64,000 bases of DNA from Planctomycetota bacterium. Lineage in GTDB: Bacteria > Planctomycetota > Phycisphaerae > Phycisphaerales > UBA5793. This document shows, in pieces, positions 43,231 to 52,384 of this stretch (positions are counted from its first letter, which is position 1; each line of letters opens with the position of its first letter). Both the position numbers and the translations under genes were made by a program. The stretch covers positions 1-64,000 of the forward strand of contig CAUJHZ010000045.1 in assembly GCA_963205185.1 (NCBI GenBank), written 5' to 3'. The notes beneath the pieces were generated by a model. The model was not told the origin of the DNA, searched no databases, and saw only the letters and a list, made by a program, of their open reading frames with translations.

Positions 43231-44142
43231 TCAGCGGCCGGGCTGATCAGCCGGACTCTCTTCGATGGTGACGCTGACGCCGCCGTTGGACGTCTCGATG
43301 GTGGATTTCGGGCCGGCCCCCGAGAGGCGGATGGTCCGCCGGGACTTGCTGCCTTCCACGGCCGTGCTCGGTCCCTGGACGTTCACGCTTCCATTCGAAG
43401 TCGAAGCCGCAATGACGCCGCCCATGGCGGCCGGGATTGTCAACGATACCGAGCCGTTTGAGGTCTTGATTTGGATCGGCCCCGTAGCGCCGCGGTCGGC
43501 GCGACACGTCACGCGCCCGTTCGAAGTCTCCACCGTGGCCGAGGCGGCCAGGCCGGCAATCTCGATCGATCCGTTGGAACTGTGGGCGTCGATCGACCCC
43601 GCGGCGTCGATGACTTCAATGCGGCCGTTTGAAGTGCGGATGCGCGCGCTCCCGCCTTGATCATGCAATCGGACGCTGCCGTTGCTCGTGTGGACGTCCG
43701 CATCGCCGCCGAGACCGGTGAGCGTGACGCCGCCGTTCGAGGTCCTGACGGTGATGCCGTGCACATTCGGCAGGGTGATATCCAGAGCGCACGAATCGCT
43801 CGGCCGACGCCCACCGGGAAAGACAGATCGAATCGAGAGCACGCCATCGGCCAGGCGCTCGGCCACAACTTCAACTCCGGCGAGGCGCTCGTCGGCCTCC
43901 TGCTGCGTGTCGCCCATCGCGGTGATGGAGGCGATGATCGTGACGGCCTCGGCAGCGCCGTCGGCGGTCACGGCAACCGAGCCGTTCTCAGTGGCAACGT
44001 CGAGTGCGGATGCGGGCGCGTGTGCGGCCGTAATCGTCTGCTGACCCTTGGATCGGTAGCCGGCTAGTTCAGCACAGCCGGACATGCACAGCGCGGCGGT
44101 CAGTGCCGTCGCCAGAAAGGCTCGTGAGGGAATGGACAACAT
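43231..44142 (-). CDS. Lipoprotein with DUF4097-type beta-helix repeats
   Basis: A 303-residue protein. The signal ends in LCMSGC, so it is a lipoprotein. From about residue 125 it repeats TSNGxV/I every 18-22 residues (RTSNGGVTLTGLGG, HTSNGSVRLHDQGG, RTSNGRIEVIDAAG, HSSNGSIEIAGL, ETSNGRVTC, KTSNGSVSL, STSNGSVNV, ETSNGGVSV), the pattern of DUF4097 putative adhesins, which fold as a right-handed beta-helix. AAGGAG lies 8 bases before the ATG. It is divergent from the paralog pair that follows. Confidence 0.85.
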   Translation of the reverse strand: MLSIPSRAFLATALTAALCMSGCAELAGYRSKGQQTITAAHAPASALDVATENGSVAVTADGAAEAVTIIASITAMGDTQQEADERLAGVEVVAERLADGVLSIRSVFPGGRRPSDSCALDITLPNVHGITVRTSNGGVTLTGLGGDADVHTSNGSVRLHDQGGSARIRTSNGRIEVIDAAGSIDAHSSNGSIEIAGLAASATVETSNGRVTCRADRGATGPIQIKTSNGSVSLTIPAAMGGVIAASTSNGSVNVQGPSTAVEGSKSRRTIRLSGAGPKSTIETSNGGVSVTIEESPADQPGR

Positions 44143-44348
44143 GATTCGGTCTCCTTCGAGTGGGCCCAGGCGTGCCGCCGCGCGCCTGGCCGAGTTGATA
44201 TGATTGCCCAGTTGTTGGGACTCGGCGGGCCACGCTGTCAAAATCCTGCGGATTTTCGCCTGATGGACCGGGCTGGCGCGTCTCAAAGGTCTGGCCCCGG
44301 CTCGCATTCGGCCCTTTTCCTGCCCGTCCCCCAACCGGAGAACCGCCC

Positions 44349-45839
44349 ATGCTCACGCTCAACTCTTTTGCGCACACAGTCTTAGGTTCGGCTGCCGGCG
44401 CTTTTGTGCTGGCAGGAGCGCTTGCAGTCGCATGCCCCGCGCCCGCAAGCGCCCAGATCATGCGGTTCACCACGAGTTCCCGCGTCGACAATTCAGCAGG
44501 CGGCATCAACGAAGCCGATGTCCGCGCGCTCATCGAGACACTTCATCTGGACGCCGACCAGGAGGCGCTGGTCAAAGCGCTCTATGACGGTCACCGCGCC
44601 GCGTGGAGCGACGCCGCCACGGCCCACAAGGAGCGCGTGCAGGCGGCGTTCGAAGCCAGCCGGGCTTCCAATGACTGGACCGACATGGGCAAGAAGACGC
44701 AGCAGCTCCAAAAGCAATGGGAAGCCGAAAGCCTGCGACTGGAGACCGACTTCTTCGCCAGCGTTAAGGGCCTGGTGTCTGACGATCAGGCGGCCGCGTG
44801 GCCGCGCTTCGAGCGCGACCGCCGTCGCCGCTCGCTGCTGGCGTCCCAGTCGCGGTTGGCCGGCGAAGGTGTCGATCTCATCGACGTGGCCGAATCGATC
44901 GAGGTTCCCGGCGAGGCCAGCGCGCCCATTGAACCGGTCTCTTCGCTGTATGCCGAAGAGATGGACGCTGTCCTCGCTGAGCGCTCGCGCGCGATCGAGT
45001 CGCTCGAAAAGGCGTCGACTCCCAGCACCGAAGGCGACTTCGGCTCGATCGACTTTGAGGCGGTCAAGGAGCAGCAGTCTCGCGTGCACGAACGGCGCCT
45101 GGCCGTGCGCGATCTCAACGAGCGCTACGCCGGGTTGTTCTGCGGCCAGATGAGTGCCCAGCAGGCACAGCAGTTCATGACGCTCTACAAGCAGCGCTGC
45201 TTCCCCCGCGTCTACCGCCCCACTGCTGCCGATCGGTATATCAAAACCGTCGAGTCTCTCGAGACGCTGACGGACGAGCAGTCGCAGGCGCTGGCAAATA
45301 TCAAGTCGGACTACTCCCGGCAGGTGGGCGGCATCAACGACCAGCTGGCCGCGGCGATCCGCCAGAACGAGCAGGAGAGCGAGGACCAGGGATCGCTCTT
45401 CGGCGGCGATCTGGCCATGCTGCCGCCTCCTCCTCCGCCTCCGCCGGCTTCCGGAGACTCGGGTGAAGAAGAACACGCCGTGGCGATGTTCGTGATCGCG
45501 GGAGACGGCGGCGGCGCCGAAGCAGGAGCGATTCACCTCGCGCCAGCCCAGACCGCCTTTTCGTTTGGCCCTTCCGAACCGGAGGATGACACGCCGCGCG
45601 GCAAGCTCAACAAGTCCAAGCGCGAACTCGTGGCCCGCACGATCGATGCGGTGGCGGCCCTGCTTACGCCCGAGCAACTGGCGCTCGCGCCGAAACCCGA
45701 TCAGGCGCAGCAACTTGCGCCCGAAGAGCGGATGCGCCGCCAGGTCGAAAAGGCGCTGGAGAACGCCGTGTTCGAGGCGACCGGCGATGGCGGCGAGTCG
45801 ATCACGATCACGCTGAGTCCGTCGTCCGACGACAATTGA
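44349..45839 (+). CDS. Exported helical protein, first of a tandem paralog pair
   Basis: A 496-residue protein with a signal peptide (ending APASAQ). It is largely helical, with repeats of the kind LHLDADQEALVKALYDGHR and LVSDDQAAAWPRFERDRRRR that recall the LTxxQ motif of Spy/CpxP periplasmic chaperones; this is a loose resemblance. It has an eight-proline run near residue 360. Its neighbour at 46025 shares the same motif order (CFPRVYRPTAADRYIKTVES against CFRRIYSPTQADRYIETVRE; LTPEQLALAPKPD against LSPEQLAAAPKPD), so the two arose by duplication. Confidence 0.7.
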   Translation: MLTLNSFAHTVLGSAAGAFVLAGALAVACPAPASAQIMRFTTSSRVDNSAGGINEADVRALIETLHLDADQEALVKALYDGHRAAWSDAATAHKERVQAAFEASRASNDWTDMGKKTQQLQKQWEAESLRLETDFFASVKGLVSDDQAAAWPRFERDRRRRSLLASQSRLAGEGVDLIDVAESIEVPGEASAPIEPVSSLYAEEMDAVLAERSRAIESLEKASTPSTEGDFGSIDFEAVKEQQSRVHERRLAVRDLNERYAGLFCGQMSAQQAQQFMTLYKQRCFPRVYRPTAADRYIKTVESLETLTDEQSQALANIKSDYSRQVGGINDQLAAAIRQNEQESEDQGSLFGGDLAMLPPPPPPPPASGDSGEEEHAVAMFVIAGDGGGAEAGAIHLAPAQTAFSFGPSEPEDDTPRGKLNKSKRELVARTIDAVAALLTPEQLALAPKPDQAQQLAPEERMRRQVEKALENAVFEATGDGGESITITLSPSSDDN

Positions 45840-46024
45840 TCCACCCGCCCGGGTCCTCTACCCGGCGCGGATGAGTCGGGTTCCGGTTCTTGCCGTGAAG
45901 TTGGGCAATAGCGCCAACCGCTGTTCGTTGCACCGGTAGAAAACTCCGGGCAAGACGCTCCGGGGGGCGGTGGCCGGCTGTTGCCGCGCCGCCGATCGTG
46001 GTTTGGGCAGCGAAAGGAAGGCTG

Positions 46025-47371
46025 ATGAGACGCTCTTCGTGGACATCAAGGCTTGGCGGATGGGGTCGCGCGGGCATCGCCGCGCTGGCGATCGCAGCGG
46101 CCTCCAGTGCGGCGCCGGCTCAGTTCGGTGGCGGCGGCGCCGACTTTCGCACGGCGATCAACGACGGCGAGATTGATCGAATGGTCGAAGCGCTCGGTCT
46201 GGACGACAGCCAGATCTCGATCGTCGATGCGCTTTATGACGGCTTCCGCGACGCATACGAGACCGCATCTGACGACTCGCGCCAGCGCATGCGCGAGGCA
46301 TTCCAGCAGATGCGCGACTCGGGCGACTGGCAGTCCGCCGCGTCCACGGGCATCACGTTCGCCCGCGAGTGGCAGGCGCAGGGGAAGGCTCTCGAGCAAT
46401 CCTTCTTTGGCGATGTCAAGGGTGTCCTGACGGAAGAGCAGCTCAAACAGTGGCCCGGTTACGAACGCGACTGGCGCCGGCGCAGTTCGCTCCGGGGCGC
46501 GGGCCAGATCGGTGGGCTCGCCGGCGAGAACATTGATCTGTTCCAACTGGTCGAAGAGCTGGAACTCGATGAAACCGCGCAGACCAACGTCGCGCCCGTT
46601 CTCGACGCCTACGCCATCGAACTCGATCCGGCGCTGACGAACCGCGACCGGGCGGTCTCCGACATGACGGACCTCACCTCATCCGTTCTTGAAGGCAAGA
46701 CCGACATCGAACAGCTCGATTCGAAATTCAAGAATCTGCAGCGCCTTCGCGCACAGGTGCGCGACGTGAATGACCGGTATGTTCAAGTGCTCGCGGCGAG
46801 CCTCGATCCGGAGAAGGCCCGCGCGCTCGAACTCGAGTATCGGCAGCGCTGCTTCCGCCGCATCTACTCGCCGACGCAGGCGGATCGCTACATTGAAACG
46901 GTGCGCGAGTCCGGCTCGCTCAATGAATCCCAACTTGGCGCCGTCGAAGCCATTGCCAGCGACTTCCAGGCGCAGTCCGAAGTCATCAACCGACAGTTGG
47001 CCGATCTCCAGAAGAAGCAGGAACTCGAAGACCAGCAGCGGATGTACGAACGGATCAAGATGATGGCCCAGGGCGGCTTCAACCGAGGCGAATTCGCGCA
47101 GGGTGGGGGTCAGCGCGGGCGCGGCGGCTTCGGCGCCCCCGAAGGTAATGGCCAGGTCGATCCCCGCGTCGAACTCATGCAGCAGAAGACCGACCTCGTC
47201 TCCCGAACGCTCGATTCAATCGCGGCAGTGCTCTCACCCGAGCAGCTGGCCGCGGCGCCCAAGCCCGATCCGAATCCCAGTCGTGACCGCGGCGATTTCC
47301 GCGGCCGCATGACCGACGAACAGCGCCGCGAGATGCGGGAGCGTTTCCAGAGGGAGCGCGACGGCAACTGA
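46025..47371 (+). CDS. Exported helical protein, second of a tandem paralog pair
   Basis: A 448-residue protein with a signal peptide (ending SAAPAQ); AAGGAAG lies 5 bases before the ATG at 46025, which is preferred to an upstream in-frame start. It has the same helical plan as its left neighbour: LGLDDSQISIVDALYDGFR, VLTEEQLKQWPGYERDWRRRS, a long coiled-coil middle, and an Arg/Gly-rich tail in place of the proline run. Similarity is strongest in the CFRRIYSPTQADRY block. The 185-base gap between the pair could hold its own promoter. Confidence 0.7.
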   Translation: MRRSSWTSRLGGWGRAGIAALAIAAASSAAPAQFGGGGADFRTAINDGEIDRMVEALGLDDSQISIVDALYDGFRDAYETASDDSRQRMREAFQQMRDSGDWQSAASTGITFAREWQAQGKALEQSFFGDVKGVLTEEQLKQWPGYERDWRRRSSLRGAGQIGGLAGENIDLFQLVEELELDETAQTNVAPVLDAYAIELDPALTNRDRAVSDMTDLTSSVLEGKTDIEQLDSKFKNLQRLRAQVRDVNDRYVQVLAASLDPEKARALELEYRQRCFRRIYSPTQADRYIETVRESGSLNESQLGAVEAIASDFQAQSEVINRQLADLQKKQELEDQQRMYERIKMMAQGGFNRGEFAQGGGQRGRGGFGAPEGNGQVDPRVELMQQKTDLVSRTLDSIAAVLSPEQLAAAPKPDPNPSRDRGDFRGRMTDEQRREMRERFQRERDGN

Positions 47372-47398
47372 CGGCCGAACAAACATCTCTCAAACCCG

Positions 47399-47427
47399 CA
47401 GGGCTCTGGGCGTATCCCAGGGCCCTG
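47399..47427. terminator. Hairpin between the paralog pair and rnc
   Basis: CAGGGC-T-CTGGG pairs with CCCAG-G-GCCCTG (one T-G pair) and is followed on the plus strand by TTCGTT. It lies between convergent genes and probably ends the upstream transcript. Confidence 0.5.
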
Positions 47428-47463
47428 TTCGTTGCGCCGATGATCGTCGCCGAGCCACTTCGT

Positions 47464-48228
47464 TCACGTGACTGACTCGCCCGGAAGCCGGTCGGCGAAT
47501 TCCTCTTCGGCCACGAGGTACGGCTCTTCGGATTCCTCGTCGATGCGCGCCACGCCCATTTCCAGAAGCGCGTTGAGCGCCGCTCGCTGCTCGGCCTGCT
47601 TCTTGCTCGGGCACCAGCAGGAAGGGAAGCGGCGGCCATCGATCTCGACGCACACCTCAAAGCACTTGGCGTGATCGGGACCCTTCTCGTCGAGGAGCAC
47701 GTACGTGGCGGAGTGGCCGTAGCGCCGCTGCGCATGCTGTTGCAGCACCGACTTGAAGTTCTCGTGATGCCCGCTGCTGGCGGCGGCTTCGATGGGCTCG
47801 GCCATGTGCCGCAGGATGAACGCGCGCGCCGGCTCCAGCCCGCCATCGAGGTAGATCGCGGCAACGAGTGTCTCGAGCACCGCGGCCGAGAGCGAGCGCG
47901 GCAGATCGCACGGCCCGCCCATTCCCTTGCCGGTGATGAGGAGAGCATCGAGCCCGAGCGCCCGCGCGACATTGGCGCAACTGCGCCGCGAAACCGCCGC
48001 CGACTTGATTTTGGTCAGTTCGCCTTCGAGGTAGTCGGGATAGCGGTGGTAGAGGTACTCGCACACCACCATGCCGAGGACCGAGTCGCCGAAGAACTCC
48101 ATGCGTTCGTTGCTCGCCAGACGGCAGTCGGCAACCGACGCGTGGGTCAGCGCGGATTCGAGTATTGATGGGTCTCTGAAACGATAGTCGAGTATGGCCT
48201 CAGCCTGCTCGCGCACCTGCTCGTCCAT
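47464..48228 (-). CDS. rnc: Ribonuclease III
   Basis: RNase III cuts double-stranded RNA in rRNA and mRNA processing. The 254-residue protein has the signature NERMEFFGDSVLG (residues 40-52), the second metal site in LPRSLSAAVLETLVAAIYLDGG, and a C-terminal dsRNA-binding domain from about 155 (NFKSVLQQHAQRRYG, KKQAEQRAALNALLEMG). A ~25-residue acidic tail follows. The ATG at 48228 has GAGGG upstream. It is divergent from rpmH. Confidence 0.96.
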   Translation of the reverse strand: MDEQVREQAEAILDYRFRDPSILESALTHASVADCRLASNERMEFFGDSVLGMVVCEYLYHRYPDYLEGELTKIKSAAVSRRSCANVARALGLDALLITGKGMGGPCDLPRSLSAAVLETLVAAIYLDGGLEPARAFILRHMAEPIEAAASSGHHENFKSVLQQHAQRRYGHSATYVLLDEKGPDHAKCFEVCVEIDGRRFPSCWCPSKKQAEQRAALNALLEMGVARIDEESEEPYLVAEEEFADRLPGESVT

Positions 48229-48551
48229 GGAACTTCCCTCGGGCGGCCGCTTTGGGCGGTCGCCTGGCGCCTGGTTGAGCCGCAATAGCGGCCTGGACGA
48301 CCGGGCAGGTGATCGTGCCAGCCTCTGAGACGTGGCAGGCTGGCATGAGCAGATGCCCCGATCGGACCAGAAAGGCTAGCCTCGCGGGGCGGAGCAGTCC
48401 CGCTCCCCCGCCACTGCGGACCCTGAATTGCATCGGCTGGTCTGACGGGAGGATTGAATCTATACTGCCAGTCCCCCCGGCCTCGCCGGGTGCAGGTGAA
48501 ATCGGCACACTTCCGGCCCCGAGCGGGCCGGTGCGAAGGCAGGTCGGATCG
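48229..48551. other. Divergent intergenic region between rnc and rpmH
   Basis: About 320 bases with no supported gene. It must hold the promoters of rnc and rpmH. A TATACT box at 48460-48465 could be a -10 element for rpmH, but I see no matching -35 at the usual spacing. Confidence 0.5.
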
Positions 48552-48686
48552 ATGCATTACCCACACAAGACAAGCCGCATCAAGAAGCTGCGCAAAGTCG
48601 GATTTCGCGCCCGAATGAAGACCAGCGCCGGTCGCCGGATCATCAATTCCAAGCGCCGCAACGGCCGCTGCATCAACACCTATTGA
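48552..48686 (+). CDS. rpmH: 50S ribosomal protein L34
   Basis: A 44-residue basic protein with the L34 core GFRARMKTSAGRRIINSKRRNGR. The usual MKRTYQPS start is replaced by MHYPHKTSRIKKLRK. In many bacteria rnpA follows; here the next gene is on the other strand and its stop overlaps rpmH by 14 bases. The upstream frame is open but has no L34-like sequence, so the ATG at 48552 is the start. Confidence 0.93.
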   Translation: MHYPHKTSRIKKLRKVGFRARMKTSAGRRIINSKRRNGRCINTY

Positions 48687-49122
48687 TGCCCGACCCGCGC
48701 TCCCGGAGCACTTCCAGACGCAGGGCCCCGATTTCCTGCGGCGACCAGACGAGGCGATGCATGCGCCCGTGTTGCAGCGTGGGAAAGGCGAGAGCGAACG
48801 ACTTCACATCGAGCAGTTCAGCGCCCGTCAGCTCCACGTCATCGAGGGCGCGGTCGAAGCGCGCGATGGCGCAGTCCTGCTGGGCCTCCAGGCTGGCGAC
48901 ATGCGCGGCCGCCACAGCGCCGCGCAATTGCCGGTGGCACTCCACCGCAGCCTGAAAGGCGACGCGCATTTCCTCGACGACCGGACCCAGGAAGACAAGG
49001 GCCGCCATCGCCTGATCGTGGGTGAACCATCGGAGCGGCTCGAACGAGGCGAAAACCGCTCCTGCACGAACCACTTCCGCGCCCCTTGGCGCGCGGTGAC
49101 GTCTTGTCGATCTGCGCCCCAT
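48673..49122 (-). CDS. DUF2203-like protein
   Basis: A protein of about 149 residues. The pattern FTHDQAMAALVFLGPVVEEM, then a helical middle, then ELLDVKSFALAFPTLQHGRMHRLVWSPQE, matches my memory of DUF2203 (FTxEEANALLPLV... GVDFPxxxxGREVYLCW). The family's role is unknown. The ATG at 49122 has AGAGAGG 6 bases upstream. The gene overlaps rpmH tail to tail by 14 bases. Confidence 0.65.
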   Translation of the reverse strand: MGRRSTRRHRAPRGAEVVRAGAVFASFEPLRWFTHDQAMAALVFLGPVVEEMRVAFQAAVECHRQLRGAVAAAHVASLEAQQDCAIARFDRALDDVELTGAELLDVKSFALAFPTLQHGRMHRLVWSPQEIGALRLEVLRERGSGINRC

Positions 49123-49248
49123 GCCAACCTCTCTCCCGCGCCCCATTATGGCGCAAGACCGCCCGGCGCGTCAATGCAAAACGCGCGAATCGCTCGCTTT
49201 TTCGGTGGATTGCTGCAGATTCCAATCTGGGCAAGATCGAAGGTCTGG

Positions 49249-50346
49249 CTAAACGTTGAAGAGGAAGTGGCAGACGTCGCCATCTCGCATGACGTATGAC
49301 TTACCCTCGGAGCGCATCTTTCCGGCGGCGCGAATGGCCTGCTCCGACTCGTATTTCACGAGGTCGTCAATGCTGTAGGTTTCCGACCGGATGAACCCAC
49401 GCTGGATGTCGCTGTGCACGGCGCCGGCGGCCTCGGGCGCCGTCTCACCTTTGCGGATGGTCCACGCCCTGATCTCCGGCTCGCCCGCGGTGTAGAAGCT
49501 CTGCAAGCCGAGCAGGTCATACAGCGCCCGCGCCAGTACCGCCAGCGCCGGCTCGGTCAGTCCAAGACCTTCGAGCATCTCCTGTCGCTCGCCGGCATCG
49601 AGTTCGGCGATTTCCGCCTCCAGTTTGGCGCAGATCGGCACCATGCGCGTCTGCCCGCCCGGACGCGACTCGACCCATTGACGCAGCGCCGCCACCGCTT
49701 CGCTCTCACCTTTCAGATCGTCTTCGCCGACGTTGGCCACGTACAGCACTGGCCGCAGCGTGATCATGCCCAGCGAACGCAGTTCAGTGAGTTCTTCCGC
49801 GGACCATTCAGCAGCCCGCAGCGGCCGCTCGTCTTCGAGCACCTGGACCGCCCTGGCGGCGATCTCCGCGCGCTTCTTCCCGGCGGCGTCACCCGTCCGG
49901 GCTCGCCGCTGGGCCTTGTCCATCGCGCCTTCGAGCACCTGCAGATCAGCCAGCAGCAGTTCCGTCTCGACCGCCTGAACGTCGCGCACCGGATCGAGCG
50001 TGTCAAAGACGTGCGAGACATCGGGATCGTCGAAGCACCGCACGACGTGGGCGAGCGCATCGACCTGTCGCACGTTCTCGAGGAACGAATTGCCCATGCC
50101 CTCGCCCTGGGCGGAGCCGGCGACAATCGCCGGGATGTCTACGAGATCGATCGTCGCCGGAACGAATTTGCGCGTCTTGATGTACCGGCCGATGAGCCCC
50201 AGCCGCGGGTCGGGGACGGGCGCTGTGCCGTGGACGGCCTTGGTCGTAGTGAACGGGTAGTTGGCCACCTCGACGTGCATGCCCGTCATCGATTTGAACA
50301 GGGCGCTCTTGCCGACATTGGGCAGTCCCACGATCCCGATTTCCAT
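49249..50346 (-). CDS. ychF: Ribosome-binding ATPase YchF (Obg family)
   Basis: The 365-residue protein has the YchF layout: P-loop GLPNVGKSALF, switch region VEVANYPFTT, DIPAIVAGSAQGEGMGNSF, the NxxE nucleotide motif in VANVGED (ATP-preferring in this family), a coiled-coil insertion, and a C-terminal TGS-like domain ending SYVMRDGDVCHFLFNV. It binds ribosomes and is linked to stress responses. No cotranscribed gene is evident. Confidence 0.96.
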   Translation of the reverse strand: MEIGIVGLPNVGKSALFKSMTGMHVEVANYPFTTTKAVHGTAPVPDPRLGLIGRYIKTRKFVPATIDLVDIPAIVAGSAQGEGMGNSFLENVRQVDALAHVVRCFDDPDVSHVFDTLDPVRDVQAVETELLLADLQVLEGAMDKAQRRARTGDAAGKKRAEIAARAVQVLEDERPLRAAEWSAEELTELRSLGMITLRPVLYVANVGEDDLKGESEAVAALRQWVESRPGGQTRMVPICAKLEAEIAELDAGERQEMLEGLGLTEPALAVLARALYDLLGLQSFYTAGEPEIRAWTIRKGETAPEAAGAVHSDIQRGFIRSETYSIDDLVKYESEQAIRAAGKMRSEGKSYVMRDGDVCHFLFNV

Positions 50347-50448
50347 GGCGAAACGCGCTCCCGGCTGCTCAAGAGTTGGAGGTGGAGCGGTGATCGTAGG
50401 CGTTTGGCCGGGGCCGCCGTGCTACGGCGATCATCTGATTCACCTGAT

Positions 50449-51654
50449 TCAGCGGCGCTCGGAGGCGATCAGACGCACCGGAATGCGGATGTACGGCTCG
50501 GTTGCCGACCGAGCCACGGCGGCGCGCGCTTCGTCGAAGCGGTTGGCCGGGTCCAGCCACCAGAAGATGACGTGATCCCACTGCGTCTGGCCCGGCAGGT
50601 TCGGCGCCACGAGATCGACCAGCAGCCGGCCGGCGCCGCGGCGCGACCAGGAGATGCGCAGCGAGCGGTCGGCCCCCAACTCGCGGAGCACGTTGAGGAT
50701 GTCCGAGGGCGTGCCCAGCAGGGTGAACTGATAGCCGCGCGCCGCATACTGCGACTGAGCCTCGATGGGCACGCGATCGTCCGGCACGGCGACCCCGCCG
50801 GCGCTGAGCGGCAGCGGCAATGGGACCGCACCGGCCGACCCGACTCCGGGCAGCGCTGCAGGATCGCGACCGGCAAACTGATCCGGTTCGCGCTCGGCAT
50901 CGAAGCGTCCCGGGATGTTCAGGGTTGCGTTGACGATGAGATCGCCGCCTCGCTCGCGCAGCCGCGCGGCAATGGTCTCGAGCGCCGCAGCTGGATCGGC
51001 GGTAACGACATCGGCAGCCAGGTCAATGTCGGTGGGCCATTGGCGCGCGATGGCGGCGACCACGGCCGGCTCGGCCGCGGCGGCAAGCGCGCTCTCAAAC
51101 TCCGCGGTCGAAGACTCAATGCCGTTTCCTGGCGATTCCTCCGCAGGCGCGACAGCGATCGATTCCTCCTCGGCCGACTCGCCGCCGGGCGCAACTGCCG
51201 CGGTTTCTCCCGGAGCCGGCAGTCCGGGCGGATCGTGCATGACGATGGGGTCGGGCGCAAAGTCGCGGTCGCGGGAATCAAACTGGAGCGTGTTGAAGAG
51301 CATGAACCCGCCGCCGGTCAGCAGCAGCACGAAGCCCGCGGCAGCGGCATAGCGCTGCCAGTGCGAGGCTCGGTAACGGCGCATGTCGATCGGAGGCGCA
51401 ATGAGATCGGTTTCGATCAGCATCGAACGCTCGACACCGGCGAGCACGTCGGCGACCAGCGACTCGGGCGGCTGCTCGTCCGGCAGAGAGCGCAGAGCCT
51501 GACAATCGGCCTGCATCAGCCGCAGCGAGGCGAGCAGCCGGGTGTCCGACGCGAGGGCAGCCTCAAACTCGGCCCGCTGCTGTGGCGGCATGGTCTGCTC
51601 GACATAGGCGAGCAGCGTGGCTTCATCGAATTGTCCGGGGCTGGAGCGTTGCAT
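50449..51654 (-). CDS. Putative membrane anti-sigma factor
   Basis: A 401-residue protein. Residues 1-70 look like an anti-sigma N-terminal domain (FDEATLLAYVEQTMPPQQRAEFE), without the usual zinc-binding His/Cys set. A transmembrane helix follows near 103-122 (YAAAAGFVLLLTGGGFMLF), then an acidic Pro/Ala linker, and a folded C-terminal domain from about 250 (YQFTLLGTPSDILNVLRELG). It starts 10 bases after the ECF sigma gene, the standard arrangement, so it likely restrains that sigma factor. Confidence 0.78.
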   Translation of the reverse strand: MQRSSPGQFDEATLLAYVEQTMPPQQRAEFEAALASDTRLLASLRLMQADCQALRSLPDEQPPESLVADVLAGVERSMLIETDLIAPPIDMRRYRASHWQRYAAAAGFVLLLTGGGFMLFNTLQFDSRDRDFAPDPIVMHDPPGLPAPGETAAVAPGGESAEEESIAVAPAEESPGNGIESSTAEFESALAAAAEPAVVAAIARQWPTDIDLAADVVTADPAAALETIAARLRERGGDLIVNATLNIPGRFDAEREPDQFAGRDPAALPGVGSAGAVPLPLPLSAGGVAVPDDRVPIEAQSQYAARGYQFTLLGTPSDILNVLRELGADRSLRISWSRRGAGRLLVDLVAPNLPGQTQWDHVIFWWLDPANRFDEARAAVARSATEPYIRIPVRLIASERR

Positions 51655-51664
51655 TTGGGGCAGT

Positions 51665-52306
51665 TCAGTTCGCGGCAGATCTCACGGCGGGCTTCTCCAG
51701 TTCGTGCAGCGCCTTGCGCAGCGCCACGCGGGCTCGAAACAGGCGGCTCTTCACGGTGCCGATCCGCAGATCCAGCACGTCAGCGATGGTCTCATAGTCG
51801 AGACCCCGGCCATCCCGAAGCACCAGCAGCGCCCGGGCTTCATCGCCCAGCGCTTGCAGGGCATCAACGAGCAGCCGCCGCTGCTCACTGGTTTGGACGC
51901 TCTGATCCGCCGTCGGTTCCAGGTCCAGGGGCGATTTAGGCCAGGCGTCGCCGGAATCGGGCGATTCCAGCCCCCCCTGCACGACCAGTCCCCCGCCGGC
52001 GCGGGCGGTCCGCCGCCGGCGCAGGTGCGAGATGCTCGTATTGACCGCGAGGCGATAGATCCAGGTGGAAAGCGACGAGCGGCCGTCAAACCCGCTCAGA
52101 TCGGTAATGACCTTGGTGAGCACTTCCTGGGTGAGGTCCGCGGCGTCCTCGCGATGATTCACCATGCGGCTGCACAGGCTGAAAACGCGCTGCTGGTACG
52201 ACTCGAGAAGCCTTCCCATGGCGGCGGCGTCGCCAGCGCGGGCTCGCTCGACCAGTCGGGCTTCCTCTGCCCCGGGATCGGGTTGGGCCTTGTTCTCCAG
52301 ACTCAC
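51665..52306 (-). CDS. ECF-family RNA polymerase sigma factor
   Basis: A 213-residue sigma-70-family protein with region 2 (YQQRVFSLCSRMVNHREDAADLTQEVLTKV, FDGRSSLSTWIYRLAVNTSI) and region 4 (ALLVLRDGRGLDYETIADVLDLRIGTVKSRLFRAR). The longer linker between the two is Gly/Pro-rich. The start is a GTG at 52306 with GGGAG 5 bases upstream. The putative anti-sigma factor follows directly. It directs transcription of an unknown stress or envelope regulon. Confidence 0.93.
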   Translation of the reverse strand: MSLENKAQPDPGAEEARLVERARAGDAAAMGRLLESYQQRVFSLCSRMVNHREDAADLTQEVLTKVITDLSGFDGRSSLSTWIYRLAVNTSISHLRRRRTARAGGGLVVQGGLESPDSGDAWPKSPLDLEPTADQSVQTSEQRRLLVDALQALGDEARALLVLRDGRGLDYETIADVLDLRIGTVKSRLFRARVALRKALHELEKPAVRSAAN

Positions 52307-52384
52307 CTGTCTCCCGCCGACGCCCTACCATGGCCTGACCGAACGCGAACGGTCTCCGACTCACCGCAGGCGCTGAATCGATTC

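Noticed and set aside
49414-51939. 841-codon plus-strand open frame opposite ychF and the anti-sigma gene
   Set aside because: Spans two real genes antisense and shows biased composition without any domain.
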